A DNA stretch of 64,000 nt, taken from the NCBI GenBank assembly GCA_019155205.2, contig JAHNZQ020000004.1, forward strand, positions 1,411,799-1,475,798, in the 5' to 3' direction. Below, piece after piece: positions 9,610 to 20,175 of this stretch (positions within the stretch are counted from its first letter, which is position 1; each line of letters begins with the position of its first letter). The position numbers were made by a program, and so were the translations under genes. Under the pieces are notes generated by a model. The model was not told the DNA's origin. It was given only the letters and a program-made list of their open reading frames with translations, and did no database searches. The stretch comes from Gracilaria vermiculophylla (taxonomy: Eukaryota > Rhodophyta > Florideophyceae > Gracilariales > Gracilariaceae).

Positions 9610-12600
9610 TTACGATATACCCAGAGGTGCCAAAAACTGCGACAGATCAATATACCGATACGCATTCGCGTCGAAAATTGCACGGCATCTCTGCAGCAGC
9701 ATTTTGTACACTTGCTGATCTGCGTCGGAGAGAGAGACGCTGCTTTCCTTTGATCCACAAACTTCCTTCCATCGTTTCTCCACATCCATCACATAGTTAA
9801 GGTAGCGCAGTTGATTATACAGCCAAGCTTCACTGAACGTTCTCCTCGCAAGCAATCCGTTGGGCCCCAGACCCACATTTCGCGTCACTTTTGTGCGCGA
9901 CCCGTCTCCACAGTCGATAACCATCTCACTCGTGTAGTACTTTAGGATCCATTCGCGCGATTTCAACGTGACCATATTATGCAGTTTAAACTCAGGGAAG
10001 CGCATACCACACTTTGCGCATTGCAGCCCTGAGCTCTTCACTTCACCGGAGGACTTAAATTGCACACCGACAAATTCCGTTTCTACTCCGCACGAACCGC
10101 ATTGAATCATGATAGGATCGACGTCGCTAAACTTCTCAGCAGCAGATTTCGGTCCGAAAGAACAATGCTCGTAGCCGTCAGCTTCCTCCTCCTTTCTTTC
10201 AAATCGCCTTCCGTCCAATCCCAGCGATACAGCTATACGGCTCGCCTCTATGCCTTCTATCGGCTCACATAGCCTGAGAATGGGTGGGAGCACCTGACTT
10301 TCCAAATAGTACTTGACATCGATGACAAGCTTCCCCTCCGAGGCTTTAACTTCATCCGGGTGGTACGCTCGCGAAGCTATACCAGAGGCGGGCGTAGATC
10401 CATCTCCAGAAGTACAAATGACATACTTGATGTACTCTCCCGGACGAATCACTCTTTTCTCCTTCTTGATCAGACGAGTTGCAACAGCCACGTGAGGGGT
10501 CGAGTGTCCCTCAGGATAATCTTGCGGTCGCTTGTTGAGGGCTCTAGTGATCACGTACTTTGATAGCGACACCTCATTGTCGTTCACGCGAGCGGCAAGG
10601 TTGCTCAAGTACGAAAGAATGTTACCCACCGCATCATCGATGTTGGCGCTCTCATTGTGAAAGATCTGATCCAAGAAATGATCCGAAGCTTCATGCGATA
10701 AGTCGCACCAATCATGCCTCACAAGATCGATTCCTTTCACTTCGCGGATGGTCTTATCGGGGTTATTTGGGTCAATTACTTTCAAGGCAGCGTATTTCTT
10801 CTTCCTCAGTAGCAACATTTTCCTGTATATGGCATCGATTTCTATCTCCAGAGTTCGATACTTCTTGTTCACATCCCTCTTGAGCTCAGTCCCCAGCTTT
10901 CGAACTTCATCAATGTTATCCATGCCTGTATACACAAACAGAGAGTCGGTGTCTCCATAAATGACCTTTGCATTAAATGTATCTCGAGCGAGGTCTACAG
11001 TCTTTTGAAGTGTATTTCGTCCTTGAGAGGTGACCATCTCAGCCAAGGGACGGGCGTAGAACCGACCACCTTCGAATCCTAGGCATCCATACAGAGAGTT
11101 TGCAGTCAATTTGATTGCAAGTTGTCTAATATCCAGCTGCTGCGCACGAAGTGTTTCCTTCCCAGCACGTTGCCTTTCCTCCTTCAAAAGCTTCTTGACC
11201 TGTTTTCGCTGCTCCACCAATCTTCGGAGCACTCTTGGAAGTACTCCCTCCGGCACACCCCCACTTGGGATTGCGAGAATACCTCCCGATGCAGCAATTG
11301 CACCACCAGGTTCATTGAGATCCCGCGGGTTTCCACTAATATTTGCCTCATCCTGATCACGACCGGCATCAAGGTTCAAAGTTGTGAAGCAAATGTTAAA
11401 CTCTTGGATAATTGACGGATACAAAGAGTTAAAGTCGAGCTGGAGTACATATCGATCGTAAAGACCCTTCACCGGTTCCAGAACAAGACCTCCAGAATAC
11501 TGTGGTTTTTTTCGGGAGCTCTTGCTTTTCCCGGACTCTTTACGAATGTTTGCAGTAGGTTTTGAGAGCGATGAACGGCCTGCGTTGTGCTCGGGTCCCG
11601 CAGGACCTCCGAACCCATGATTATTAGGCGCAATTTCTGTATCCATTGTTCTCTGAAGAGCTTGTTCTGTTTCGTAGAGCTGAAGAACTTTCTCACGTTC
11701 ACCCCGATTCAATTTGTCGGGCAGGAGCAATTTGGCTCGAATATCTCCAGCTTCCGCAATGCTGCCCCCATACTTCGATCCAATAAGTTTGAATTCATGA
11801 CATAGAAGATACTCAATACGTTCAGCCCTAGACCCTCGCAAAGAATGTGACCAAAAATTACCACTGATGCAAGTCAGCTGCTTGGTTAATGGCAGGACGC
11901 TCAGGTGTGCCGCCAAGCGGCCGGCGGTTCTTGCCTCTAAAATGCATTCCGATACCAGTTGACACAAGGAGACAGTCCTTTCAAATGCTTTCGATACTAG
12001 AGATACATCGGTGCTGCTGCGAAGCACACGGCTCGAGGGGACAGGACTCGAATTGGACAAAACAGTTTGAGATAGAGATGCCAAAGAATAATCTTTTTCC
12101 TTCGGAAGCAAGTCACTGGCGTGCATGTGGGTGTCCACTATGAGACGTCCCGCCACCACGTCTCCCTTGAACCATGATGATACTTCATTGTTCTGTTTGA
12201 CAACGCTGGATAGATTTCGTCTTTGCACAAGTCGGCCAAGACGACTCCATTCGCGACAGTGCTTCGCGTTCATACGTGTCAGCAGAACATCAAGGACAAA
12301 GCCCATGAATCTATGACCAATGATCACATCTGGGTCGAGACGAAGAAGGCGCGTCAAGAAATTATTGAGAAGAGCAGATTCACTTGGCAGAACCTCGACA
12401 CCACCACCCCGAGCAAGCACAGATCTCGCGTGATCGGAAAATCCAAATGGAAGGCTCATGCCGTCTGGTGGTCGCACTAGGATAAAATCCCTGGTGCCAT
12501 ACGCACCTCCTGGTTCCAATGCAGCATCATGAAGGGGAGCATTCAGAGGGACTTCTCGAACGAATAATCCAGAGATCATGACGACTTCATGTGCACCCGT

Positions 12601-14226
12601 CTTGTTGTTCAATACCGTCTTCGCGCTGACACATAACGCAGACAAGGGAGGGGGGTCTCTCGAGGCTAGATCGATAGGAACAAGCAAGTCATCTGGGGTC
12701 GAAATGGTGAGAGTAAACTTCGCGTGCGAAACTTTGGCTTGCGAAGGAACTGCATTCTTCAATCGAATCCACCCGGGCCCACGGAGCTTCCGTTTCAAGC
12801 ACAGCGCTTCGGAGGATGACGTCCGGGTACCATAAACGCGGCTAAAAGTGGTCCCACTGGAATCCGGGGAAAGCCGGTTGATGTTGTCGTATGGTATCTT
12901 CACTTTCAGATACTCTGTCGGCTCTCGTGGGGCATGAGAATCTGCGAAAGGGCATGAGCGAATCACCTTTTTTGCCTTCACCTGCGATGGCAAATTGGAG
13001 CCAATAGAGGCCGCACCGAGCTTCATGCTCTTCTGCTTGCTGCCGAGAAGGATTGTTGAAATTTCGGCATGCACGTCTGGAATGATGTTCACAGGCTCAT
13101 TGGTGTTTCTTCCATCTGGTGCGCGCTTGGTTTGACGCGGTAATACATATAGCACGCGCTCTATTCCCTTGACTTGAACGCATGCGCTTGCAAACTGATT
13201 CGAATGTATAGAACCAAGCGGCACCTTTCCAAATAAGTACAAATGCTCGCCGCCTCCGACCCGCATCTCATGTGCGTCAGTCCAGAACATGAGCAAGCTT
13301 CCATCTGTATCACGCGCTATTGGGAGATTTGTTTGCGGATAGTGGACGGGGACGAGAGGTGGTCCCATTCTTTGCACAGGGTTCATTGGCTGCGGCAGAG
13401 TCACCGGTGGGCATTTCTTCGCAGTGTTTTGATTATCGACGTTCAGTTGAGGTCGATTCTTAATTGCAGCTTCTGCCGCAGCAATAAGCATATCACCGTC
13501 GATTGAGTCATCCATTCCGAGATTGGGCGCGGGCTCGGTACCAATTTCAGTCTTGGAATTAGGCTTAGCCTTGCCGGACGTAGGCATGGGCGGCGGTGCA
13601 TCATACTGGTCGTGAGGAGGTTGTTCTGGTTCAAAGCCTGAAATATTGGGAACCAAAGGCTCCTCGTTAAGCCGCGAGGCAGGCGGGTCAAACAGAAGGT
13701 CGCCAACTGATTGGTTAAAAGCTCTTTTTTTCTTTCTTGCAGCGCGAGCCGACTTGAGATGGTTATCAAAAGCGGCATCCAACATAGAAGTGTCCAACAC
13801 CAGCGAATCTGAATCCTTCTTATGGTGTTCGTTCAGCGGGGCACTGGCATTGAGAGTATTAAAAAAAGCTGTTGGGACGCGTTTGGTAGGTGCAGCCTTC
13901 GGGCGACGAACCCGCGGCGCATTTGTTCGTTTGCGTTTATGGTCGCGTTTAGATTGAACGAGAGAAAGTTCGTCTTCCATTTCAAATTCCTGTTCCATGA
14001 CATAATCATCATCGTGATTACTATTAGAGGCGATGAATTCGCGAGCCTCCTTCCTCTTTTGGGCAGAAATGGCTGCGTAAGTAGCTTCATCAACGGTTTC
14101 GTAGACATCAGCTTCTTGGTGAACCTCGTAGTCTGCGGTACGGGATTTCCCGCTGGCTTTGCGGGCAGCCAGGTCGGCGATAGCGGACTGGGCGCCATCA
14201 CTCAAGCCGCGAGCAGAGCGGCGCAT
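9610..14226 (-). CDS. POLA1: DNA polymerase alpha catalytic subunit
   Basis: Family B polymerase of the alpha-primase complex; it extends RNA primers at origins and Okazaki fragments. The 1538 residues match the usual length. The N-terminus has the Pol alpha pattern (acidic, E-x-Y-E-x-V-D-E). An inactive exonuclease-like region follows. Polymerase motifs are intact: motif A DFNSLYPSII (Asp ~931), motif B KLTANSLYGCLGF, and motif C YGDTDSLF (Asp ~1092 and 1094). Near the C-terminus the first zinc cluster is present (CGSCG ... CAKCG). The second cluster appears lost: only one Cys remains in the segment VIDCGDGSRTKVTR and none in the GPNGLLARR segment. Single uninterrupted exon. The upstream region holds three E2F-like sites. 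Identity is certain. Confidence 0.96.
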   Translation of the reverse strand: MRRSARGLSDGAQSAIADLAARKASGKSRTADYEVHQEADVYETVDEATYAAISAQKRKEAREFIASNSNHDDDYVMEQEFEMEDELSLVQSKRDHKRKRTNAPRVRRPKAAPTKRVPTAFFNTLNASAPLNEHHKKDSDSLVLDTSMLDAAFDNHLKSARAARKKKRAFNQSVGDLLFDPPASRLNEEPLVPNISGFEPEQPPHDQYDAPPPMPTSGKAKPNSKTEIGTEPAPNLGMDDSIDGDMLIAAAEAAIKNRPQLNVDNQNTAKKCPPVTLPQPMNPVQRMGPPLVPVHYPQTNLPIARDTDGSLLMFWTDAHEMRVGGGEHLYLFGKVPLGSIHSNQFASACVQVKGIERVLYVLPRQTKRAPDGRNTNEPVNIIPDVHAEISTILLGSKQKSMKLGAASIGSNLPSQVKAKKVIRSCPFADSHAPREPTEYLKVKIPYDNINRLSPDSSGTTFSRVYGTRTSSSEALCLKRKLRGPGWIRLKNAVPSQAKVSHAKFTLTISTPDDLLVPIDLASRDPPPLSALCVSAKTVLNNKTGAHEVVMISGLFVREVPLNAPLHDAALEPGGAYGTRDFILVRPPDGMSLPFGFSDHARSVLARGGGVEVLPSESALLNNFLTRLLRLDPDVIIGHRFMGFVLDVLLTRMNAKHCREWSRLGRLVQRRNLSSVVKQNNEVSSWFKGDVVAGRLIVDTHMHASDLLPKEKDYSLASLSQTVLSNSSPVPSSRVLRSSTDVSLVSKAFERTVSLCQLVSECILEARTAGRLAAHLSVLPLTKQLTCISGNFWSHSLRGSRAERIEYLLCHEFKLIGSKYGGSIAEAGDIRAKLLLPDKLNRGEREKVLQLYETEQALQRTMDTEIAPNNHGFGGPAGPEHNAGRSSLSKPTANIRKESGKSKSSRKKPQYSGGLVLEPVKGLYDRYVLQLDFNSLYPSIIQEFNICFTTLNLDAGRDQDEANISGNPRDLNEPGGAIAASGGILAIPSGGVPEGVLPRVLRRLVEQRKQVKKLLKEERQRAGKETLRAQQLDIRQLAIKLTANSLYGCLGFEGGRFYARPLAEMVTSQGRNTLQKTVDLARDTFNAKVIYGDTDSLFVYTGMDNIDEVRKLGTELKRDVNKKYRTLEIEIDAIYRKMLLLRKKKYAALKVIDPNNPDKTIREVKGIDLVRHDWCDLSHEASDHFLDQIFHNESANIDDAVGNILSYLSNLAARVNDNEVSLSKYVITRALNKRPQDYPEGHSTPHVAVATRLIKKEKRVIRPGEYIKYVICTSGDGSTPASGIASRAYHPDEVKASEGKLVIDVKYYLESQVLPPILRLCEPIEGIEASRIAVSLGLDGRRFERKEEEADGYEHCSFGPKSAAEKFSDVDPIMIQCGSCGVETEFVGVQFKSSGEVKSSGLQCAKCGMRFPEFKLHNMVTLKSREWILKYYTSEMVIDCGDGSRTKVTRNVGLGPNGLLARRTFSEAWLYNQLRYLNYVMDVEKRWKEVCGSKESSVSLSDADQQVYKMLLQRCRAIFDANAYRYIDLSQFLAPLGIS

Positions 14227-14353
14227 AGTGGAGTGCAGAGACTAAGATGGAATTCTGCAAATGCCGAAGAGGATGATGTGGATTATTCAAGAGAGACGGG
14301 AGACTGATGAACACGTAGTGGTAAACGTTGAGTCGTTTAAGGAGGCAGCACTA

Positions 14354-14362
14354 TGGCGGGAA
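14354..14362. promoter_or_regulatory. E2F-like site, POLA1 promoter
   Basis: TGGCGGGAA, a near match to the E2F/DP consensus TTTSSCGC/GCGSSAAA, 128-136 bp upstream of the POLA1 ATG. Confidence 0.45.
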
Positions 14363-14401
14363 GACATCGTTTCGGATGGGATACATGGCGGAGGTTGTAC
14401 A

Positions 14402-14415
14402 TTTTGGCGCCAAAA
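14402..14415. promoter_or_regulatory. palindromic E2F site, POLA1 promoter
   Basis: TTTTGGCGCCAAAA is a perfect 14-bp palindrome that contains the E2F consensus TTTGGCGC on both strands, 176-189 bp upstream of the POLA1 ATG. Replication genes are the classic E2F targets in plants and animals. Confidence 0.6.
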
Positions 14416-14679
14416 CGCTAAATCCATGTACACGTATTGGCAATGCTCCGAGTGCGCCCTGGTCACTTCGCGCTAATTTCTTCCCTCAACTCCCGACCTT
14501 TCGGCAAGCTGCTGTGCAGTACAACGATGAACAAAGATGCTAATCCCTAACGGTGGCGAGGCGAGTAAAGCAGTGTCAAACATACTGGGAGACCGGCTCG
14601 ATGCCAGGCCATTATGCACAGACTACAGGCGATTTACAGAGCAAGACACTCTTCTACCATAATCACAACTACGCAGTAA

Positions 14680-14928
14680 CTACTGCATTCCAGACTGTGA
14701 TCCGTCCCGAAACCTGTTCTCAAACACCGCGCGACGCCCCACCTTTTTCCTGCTCTTGTTTGGGATGCCGGTGAAGCGTTCGTGTGTCAAGTAATCCAAC
14801 TCCAAAAACTTAGTCGTGATTTCGAGAGACGGGTACGGACGCTGCCACGCTTGAACTGTGAGAATACTGGCACCGTTGGTTAGCACAATACGCACCCGGT
14901 GCATCATGGGATGAATTCCAGGACGCAT
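14680..14928 (-). CDS. mitochondrial ribosomal protein bL31m-like
   Basis: Short basic protein (82 residues from the ATG at 14928) beginning MRPGIHPMMHRVRIVLTNG. The R/K-x-GIHP-x-M start followed by a hydrophobic strand and a basic tail (SRKKVGRR) resembles bL31m of plant mitochondria. A donor AAG|GTAAGT at 15172/15171 and an acceptor GCGAG|C at 14933/14932 could join an upstream exon in frame through a 239-nt intron. That exon reads like a mitochondrial presequence (RRPLGNV, LARSATS), but I find no Met before a stop near 15294, so it may be 5' UTR or need a further exon. A small gene between POLA1 and the DJ-1 gene, same strand. Confidence 0.5.
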   Translation of the reverse strand: MRPGIHPMMHRVRIVLTNGASILTVQAWQRPYPSLEITTKFLELDYLTHERFTGIPNKSRKKVGRRAVFENRFRDGSQSGMQ

Positions 14929-15594
14929 GGTGCTCGCAAAAGTGTCGCAAACAAGAATTTCTGCTCTTTCGCACAATGCAATCACGGCATAAGTCAGTGA
15001 ACCTGGTGCGATGTGTGTGTCGGGGTTTTGTGCAACGCTCAGGGGAAAGAAGATAAAAAGAAGCTTTTCTCGTCACAGTTTGCTCCGAGAGATTCCTACA
15101 TGTAGCGGTTGTTGTTTCATCATTGCGGCACTCTCGAAATCTTTGATCAAACAATGACCAAGTTCACTTACCTTGAGCAGATCACACTGGTCGCCGACCG
15201 AGCAAGGATCCCGTTAAGGAACAGTCGGGGAACATTCCCGAGCGGCCTTCGCAAGTCTCCCTTACCACGAGCGTCCCATGACGCCGGCGACGATTAGGAA
15301 TACGGTCAACATCACCGCATGCGCACGCATGGCAGTCGCCACGTGTGGTATTACTCTGTACCGTGGCAAACGTGTAATGCTGCGAGTGTCGCTCTCAGTG
15401 ACAGGACGAAGATCTCCTGCACCTCTAAGTATGCCTCCCGAAGGAAACGGCAATAGCTTGTTGGGAACAACTATCTGCAGATCAAGGCAGGCCTCTGCCT
15501 TGAGCACTCAAAGGTAGAAGGAACAAGTAGATAATTTTCGATTCCAATCCACATGTGTCGGTCGTTATCGATGCTGAAGCATGAGTGGTATGGC

Positions 15595-16401
15595 TTAATC
15601 GCGCGCAACTAGCATAGCGCTTGCAATCTTGTCCGCCTTCTCCTTGTCGTACAGCGCTTCGACTATCATCAGTGCCCATTTGATTGAAGTTCCAGGCCCG
15701 GTGGCCGTTATGTATTGACCTTGTTTTCCCAACACCACATCTCCCTTCTCAACCTTTTTCACCATTTCTCTGAAGGGACCAGCCGGATAACAAGTGGCTT
15801 CAACCCCCTCAAGCAATCCGTGAGAGCCCAGCACGACAGCTGGAGACGCACAGACAGCAGCAATCATACCCCCATTGCCGGCAGCTTCCTTTAGCATTGC
15901 TGTGAGTTTCTCAGAATCGCGCAAACGCTCAGCACCGGGCATACCACCAGGCAGGGCTATGCAATCGTACGGGGGAGACGCCTTATCGATGAGAATATCA
16001 GCCTCGTATTTCATGCCCCGAGACATTTCCACAGTGAGCGAGGATTCGACGGACGCAAGGGTCACATCGGCGCCGGCTCTTCGTAAAGTGTCGACAGCGG
16101 CGGCCGTTTCAATCTCCTCGGAGCCTTTGCCAATGGTGACCAGTACGCGGCGAGGGGTAGTAGTAGCCATTTGAGGGCGGAGACTATCTGTTTGCGGAAG
16201 ACGCGGGTGGCGAATCTTTACAATGCTCGGGATCAAAAACGCCGGCTTCTCGATGCTCATGATCGCGCTGCGCGCCGCCATCTCCGTCACCTGCTCCACA
16301 CGCACTCCGCTTGCACTCAAGCTACGTTTCCACCCATGACTCCGGAACTTTCCAAGTGTCTGGGATACCAAGACATCCTTGGAGCAGTGTAAGGATACCA
16401 A
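15595..16401 (-). CDS. DJ-1/PARK7-like protein
   Basis: DJ-1/PfpI superfamily: glyoxalase, protein deglycase or redox-sensing activity has been reported for relatives. From Met78 (16170) the product MATTTPRRVLVTIGKGSEEIE is a classic DJ-1 start, with the conserved Glu in GSEEIE. It continues through LPGGMPGAERLRDS, the nucleophile elbow AAVCASPAVVLGSHGLL (the reactive Cys equals human Cys106) and ATGPGTSIKWALMIVEAL. The frame extends 77 residues upstream to 16401. That extension is basic, Ser-rich and poor in acidic residues and could be an organelle targeting peptide, so both starts are possible. Single domain, about 190 residues. Confidence 0.88.
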   Translation of the reverse strand: MVSLHCSKDVLVSQTLGKFRSHGWKRSLSASGVRVEQVTEMAARSAIMSIEKPAFLIPSIVKIRHPRLPQTDSLRPQMATTTPRRVLVTIGKGSEEIETAAAVDTLRRAGADVTLASVESSLTVEMSRGMKYEADILIDKASPPYDCIALPGGMPGAERLRDSEKLTAMLKEAAGNGGMIAAVCASPAVVLGSHGLLEGVEATCYPAGPFREMVKKVEKGDVVLGKQGQYITATGPGTSIKWALMIVEALYDKEKADKIASAMLVARD

Positions 16402-17335
16402 ATTGCCAGCTACTCAACATGTACGCATCTCACACGTATTTAACGTGTTACATTGCAACCGTATGACACGTTATGACACACGTGTCTTGGCATCGATCTC
16501 ATGCGATCAACATCACCAATGGTGTCCCTGGACGAAAGGGTTAGTTCATCCGTTCTTCGGCGGCGATAACGTAAAGTAGTATCCGACAGATACAATTCTA
16601 CTCAGTTAATTATCTATGAATGCAACGGAAAAACCTGGCTGACTTTTGATATAATTCTCTCTCTTGTATTCCGCTATTGGGGAATTCGACAACCGCGGGT
16701 ACGATGGAACACAGCAGCTGCTCTCAGAGTAAACCCTACTCTACTACCTCTCAAAGCGACAGGAGAATCACTTTTCTCGCTTCGGCAACCTTCGCATTGC
16801 ATCGGAATATTCCGACGGCTTCCCAGAATAATTTCATGTCAAAGTCTGCGCAGAACGAAATCTCTCAAGCGTTCAAGGCTCGAACACAGATGAAATTTAG
16901 CCAATAAGCTTGTGCAAACTAGTCGTTATTTTGTTTCTTTCCAAACGAGGTTCGTTTGTTACAATTCATCGACCCAAGACACAGATGGGTACCGCAGCAA
17001 ATAAGTTGGTCGAGGAGAGATCTCGAAAAGGAAAAGAACAGAGTACCACCACATATTGGGCCACGTGCCAGTGTTGTAACGAGTGATTTGCTGTCTATTT
17101 TTGACCTTTTGAACCACACCCACATGGACAACTTTTTCCTCGACGAGTTGCTCTTGGCTCAGCACATGCAAATCTGGTACCGTGCGCCAAAGTAACGGTG
17201 GGTAATACTGTCACCCCCCTCGCCCTCTCCTCACTTCCACCCTTCCTCACCACTTTTCCTCCACCACACCCGTCATCGCTAATACGCCCAGACCGATCGC
17301 AACAACCTCGATCCCCGCTTACCCTTTCCCCCTCC
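16402..17335. other. AT-rich intergenic, no gene seen
   Basis: Short scattered frames only. Composition shifts to AT-rich compared with the polymerase block. I see no RNA gene or transposon hallmark. Confidence 0.4.
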
Positions 17336-17605
17336 CCCGCTTCCTCCGCCACACACGCCCACCAGCTCCCCTTGCGCTGCGCAGCCTCCGACAAGGAGCT
17401 ACATCGCCATGTCAGCAGTATTGAGACAGCCGCCTCATACGGCAACCTTGAAGCCGCAATTAAGTTGATTATCCTTCTCGATCATTTTGCCGTCTTTCCC
17501 CACGACTCTCAATGCGCCATCCGCTCTCACGAACGCGCTGCTGGCGCCGGCAGACTCCTCCCCGTCATTGTTTTTACCGCTTTCGACGAGGATGGTATAT
17601 AACGC
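17336..17605 (+). pseudogene. truncated copy of the SEL1-repeat gene N-terminus
   Basis: The frame encodes PASSATHAHQLPLRCAASD and later ETAASYGNLEAAIKL and ERAAGAG. These align with the first ~80 residues of the SEL1 protein at 20176-21897 (PASSATHAHQLALRRSVSD, ETAASDGNLEAMVHL, ERAAGAG). Similarity then fades and a stop follows. Pyrimidine-rich 5' flanking DNA is also similar, so this is a DNA-level duplication in the opposite orientation, broken after about one repeat. There is no sign that it makes a folded product. Confidence 0.75.
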
Positions 17606-20175
17606 CGTGGAGCCACAGCTCACCCATTCAAAAACGGTCTTGCCATGGCATAACGGGGCGCTCTTCGCGTGGACACGCCTCTAATTCGAGAGCTGTGGAA
17701 CATTTGTCCTCCTTTTTCAAGTTACAAGCGCTCTGCAAACCCTGAGCGTGACCGAACCCAACCGTGACCACTCTTTAAATACTGCTGTAGGAATTTTCTT
17801 GTTTTTGTTGGCACTCGAGACTAAAGAAACGCCTCATGTGCCCCTGCTGCCCGTGAGTGCAATTACAGCGCACACGAAACATCTGTATGCTGTAATTTCG
17901 ATTTGCTCGTCAGAGTAATGTTAGATGACAGGCTCTCTTGTCGAAAGTGACTCACAAGTCGCACTGAAAAATATGCATGTCCACATGGAGTTTTGCTCTA
18001 GTACCGTTGAGCACAGAAACGCAAAATAGCCTGACGTTGGTGGATCCCCCCCCCCCCCCCCCCTTCTCCAAGATTCCTTGACAAAGGATGGACCGCACGC
18101 AATGACAGCCATCGACTCGAACCGAGGTGATACTTTAGTGGCGAAAAATCATGAGTTTCTGGCCAGTGCTTTTTTTATAACCAAGCGGGAAATCTCTCTG
18201 GATTGCGATGAGATGTCGAGTTCATTTTTGTACAGAACAGAAAATGAAGGGGGTTTATGTCATGTACCAGGTCTCTCCCGCCATAACAATCGTATCCATC
18301 CTGTTACGAATATTCGTATCTACAAGAATGTTTCTGCCACTTTGGTAATCTTTAAGCAATTGGAGACTAGAACAAATGATGAGGAAGAAACTTTATGTAG
18401 CCTAATTTGATCTTGAGACATTTAAAATTGCAACAACAGCTCGAGACAAAACTTGAGACATTAGAACAAAATATAGTTTTTTTTTGGGGGGAAATTATCT
18501 CTTCTAACGTTTTGTGATATTCATGTATGAACGTAGAAACTTGTAATTCACACTATATAAAAGAGGGAGAAGATCCCGTTCCGATGTTCTGAAAAAATCT
18601 ATATGACGTCACTAAAGAAGAATGTACTGGAGTGACGGCTGTTCATTTCCAGAAGCACACCAAAATCCGTATGATAGTATCAAAACAGAGGTTCAAATTC
18701 ATTCCAAATCAAGTTGAATCATCAGTTTTCCTATGACCCAGGAGTTGTTGATGTTCGAATCTGGGACTGTGCGTTGCGTAGATTTGCAGCTTGACGAAAA
18801 CCATTTTTAAATATAGAAAGCCTGCGACATATTTACATTAAATGAAATCAACAATATCGTCCAGACTTTGCCCGGAAATCCAATCACGAACGGAAAACTA
18901 CCGATTTGTCTCGTGATTCGACGGGGATGAAAAATTGACAGGGAAAGGATGCGTTCACCGCCATTACATTGAAATTTCTTGGCGCTGGTTTGTCGTGCGA
19001 GATCTTTCGAAAATTTTCGTTGCCGATGTCACGTTGTTTTGATCGTATTAATAACACTTGTGAAGAGGTTTGGCCCCCCAGAGAAGTTTCTCGAAATGAA
19101 AACGACGTGTGCTTCTCAAAAGCTCAAACGATTAGAAGACGGAATCAACCGAGAACTACTCACGATTAATGATCATGCGGCAGCCTTCCTATCTCTTGAG
19201 CGTGAAGACTACTAGAGCCGCAATGCTGTACAGCGCAATACCATCTGTTTTAAGTGTCATATGAAGCTTTCTTACTCTCGATACAAGCCATCTGGAACAT
19301 GTACTTTTACATCGACCGGTAACATTGTGCCAACACGTTCCAAGGATACTATAGCGCGAACCTCTGAAAATTGCATGAAATTGAAAGCTCCAGGTTTGCG
19401 AGCATTAATTGTCAATAACGCGCATACCTTTGCTGAGCTGGCGAAACAATTTTAAAGGATTACAAAGTGCCAAAACTTTACAACAGAACAGGCTGTTGCA
19501 CAGCAATGGCTGGCCGCATACTTTTATTAATTTCATCCTTGCGCGAGCGCCATTGCTTTATGTTTGAGACGCAGGTTTTGACAACGGCTGTCAACCCACA
19601 AAATATCTTCTTTCACTCTGCGGCATGTAGTCCACCGCAGAGACTTCCATCTTTTTCTTGTCAAAGGATGCAAAAGGAGACAATAAATAGGCAAGTCATT
19701 GCAGTGGCAGCCTAGACCCAGTGGAAATCAACACTATGACGGTCGATAGACACCTTTCCCAACGAGTTGCTACACAATACAAGGGACTCAAACGTGGGTA
19801 GACAATTGGGGGAATGCCACGTGACTGTCACATCTACAATATCTCTCCTTCTCATCGCTTCACCAGTAGATTCAAAGATACTGTTGCTCATGAACGCGTC
19901 AGTATCATTTATCTGTCTTTAGTACGCCTTTTTGTTGTAATTACGAGATATGCGACGCCAAGCCCGCCCTTCCTTGCCCGGAACCAACTCCCGTGAGGTT
20001 GTCCACACCGCTGGTGCACCGTCAGCGAAAAATGTCCACCAACTCTTGTAAAAATTTAGCAGCACCACAGCCTTCACCTTCCTAGATTACACAGTACTTA
20101 TTAAACGGACTCAAATGCATTCAATAGCAGCGTTTCTCCGAGCGCGGATTTAACTCCCGCTCGTGCACCCGAGCG
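17606..20175. other. AT-rich intergenic, no gene seen
   Basis: About 2.5 kb of AT-rich DNA with a C run at 18046-18063 and a T tract near 18477. The frames (up to ~110 codons) lack protein-like composition or recognisable motifs. No transposon ends found by eye. Confidence 0.4.

Noticed and set aside
15150..15190. ACTTACCTTGAG resembling the U1 snRNA 5' end
   Set aside because: It is the reverse complement of a splice donor; no U1 loop I, Sm site or stem structure follows.
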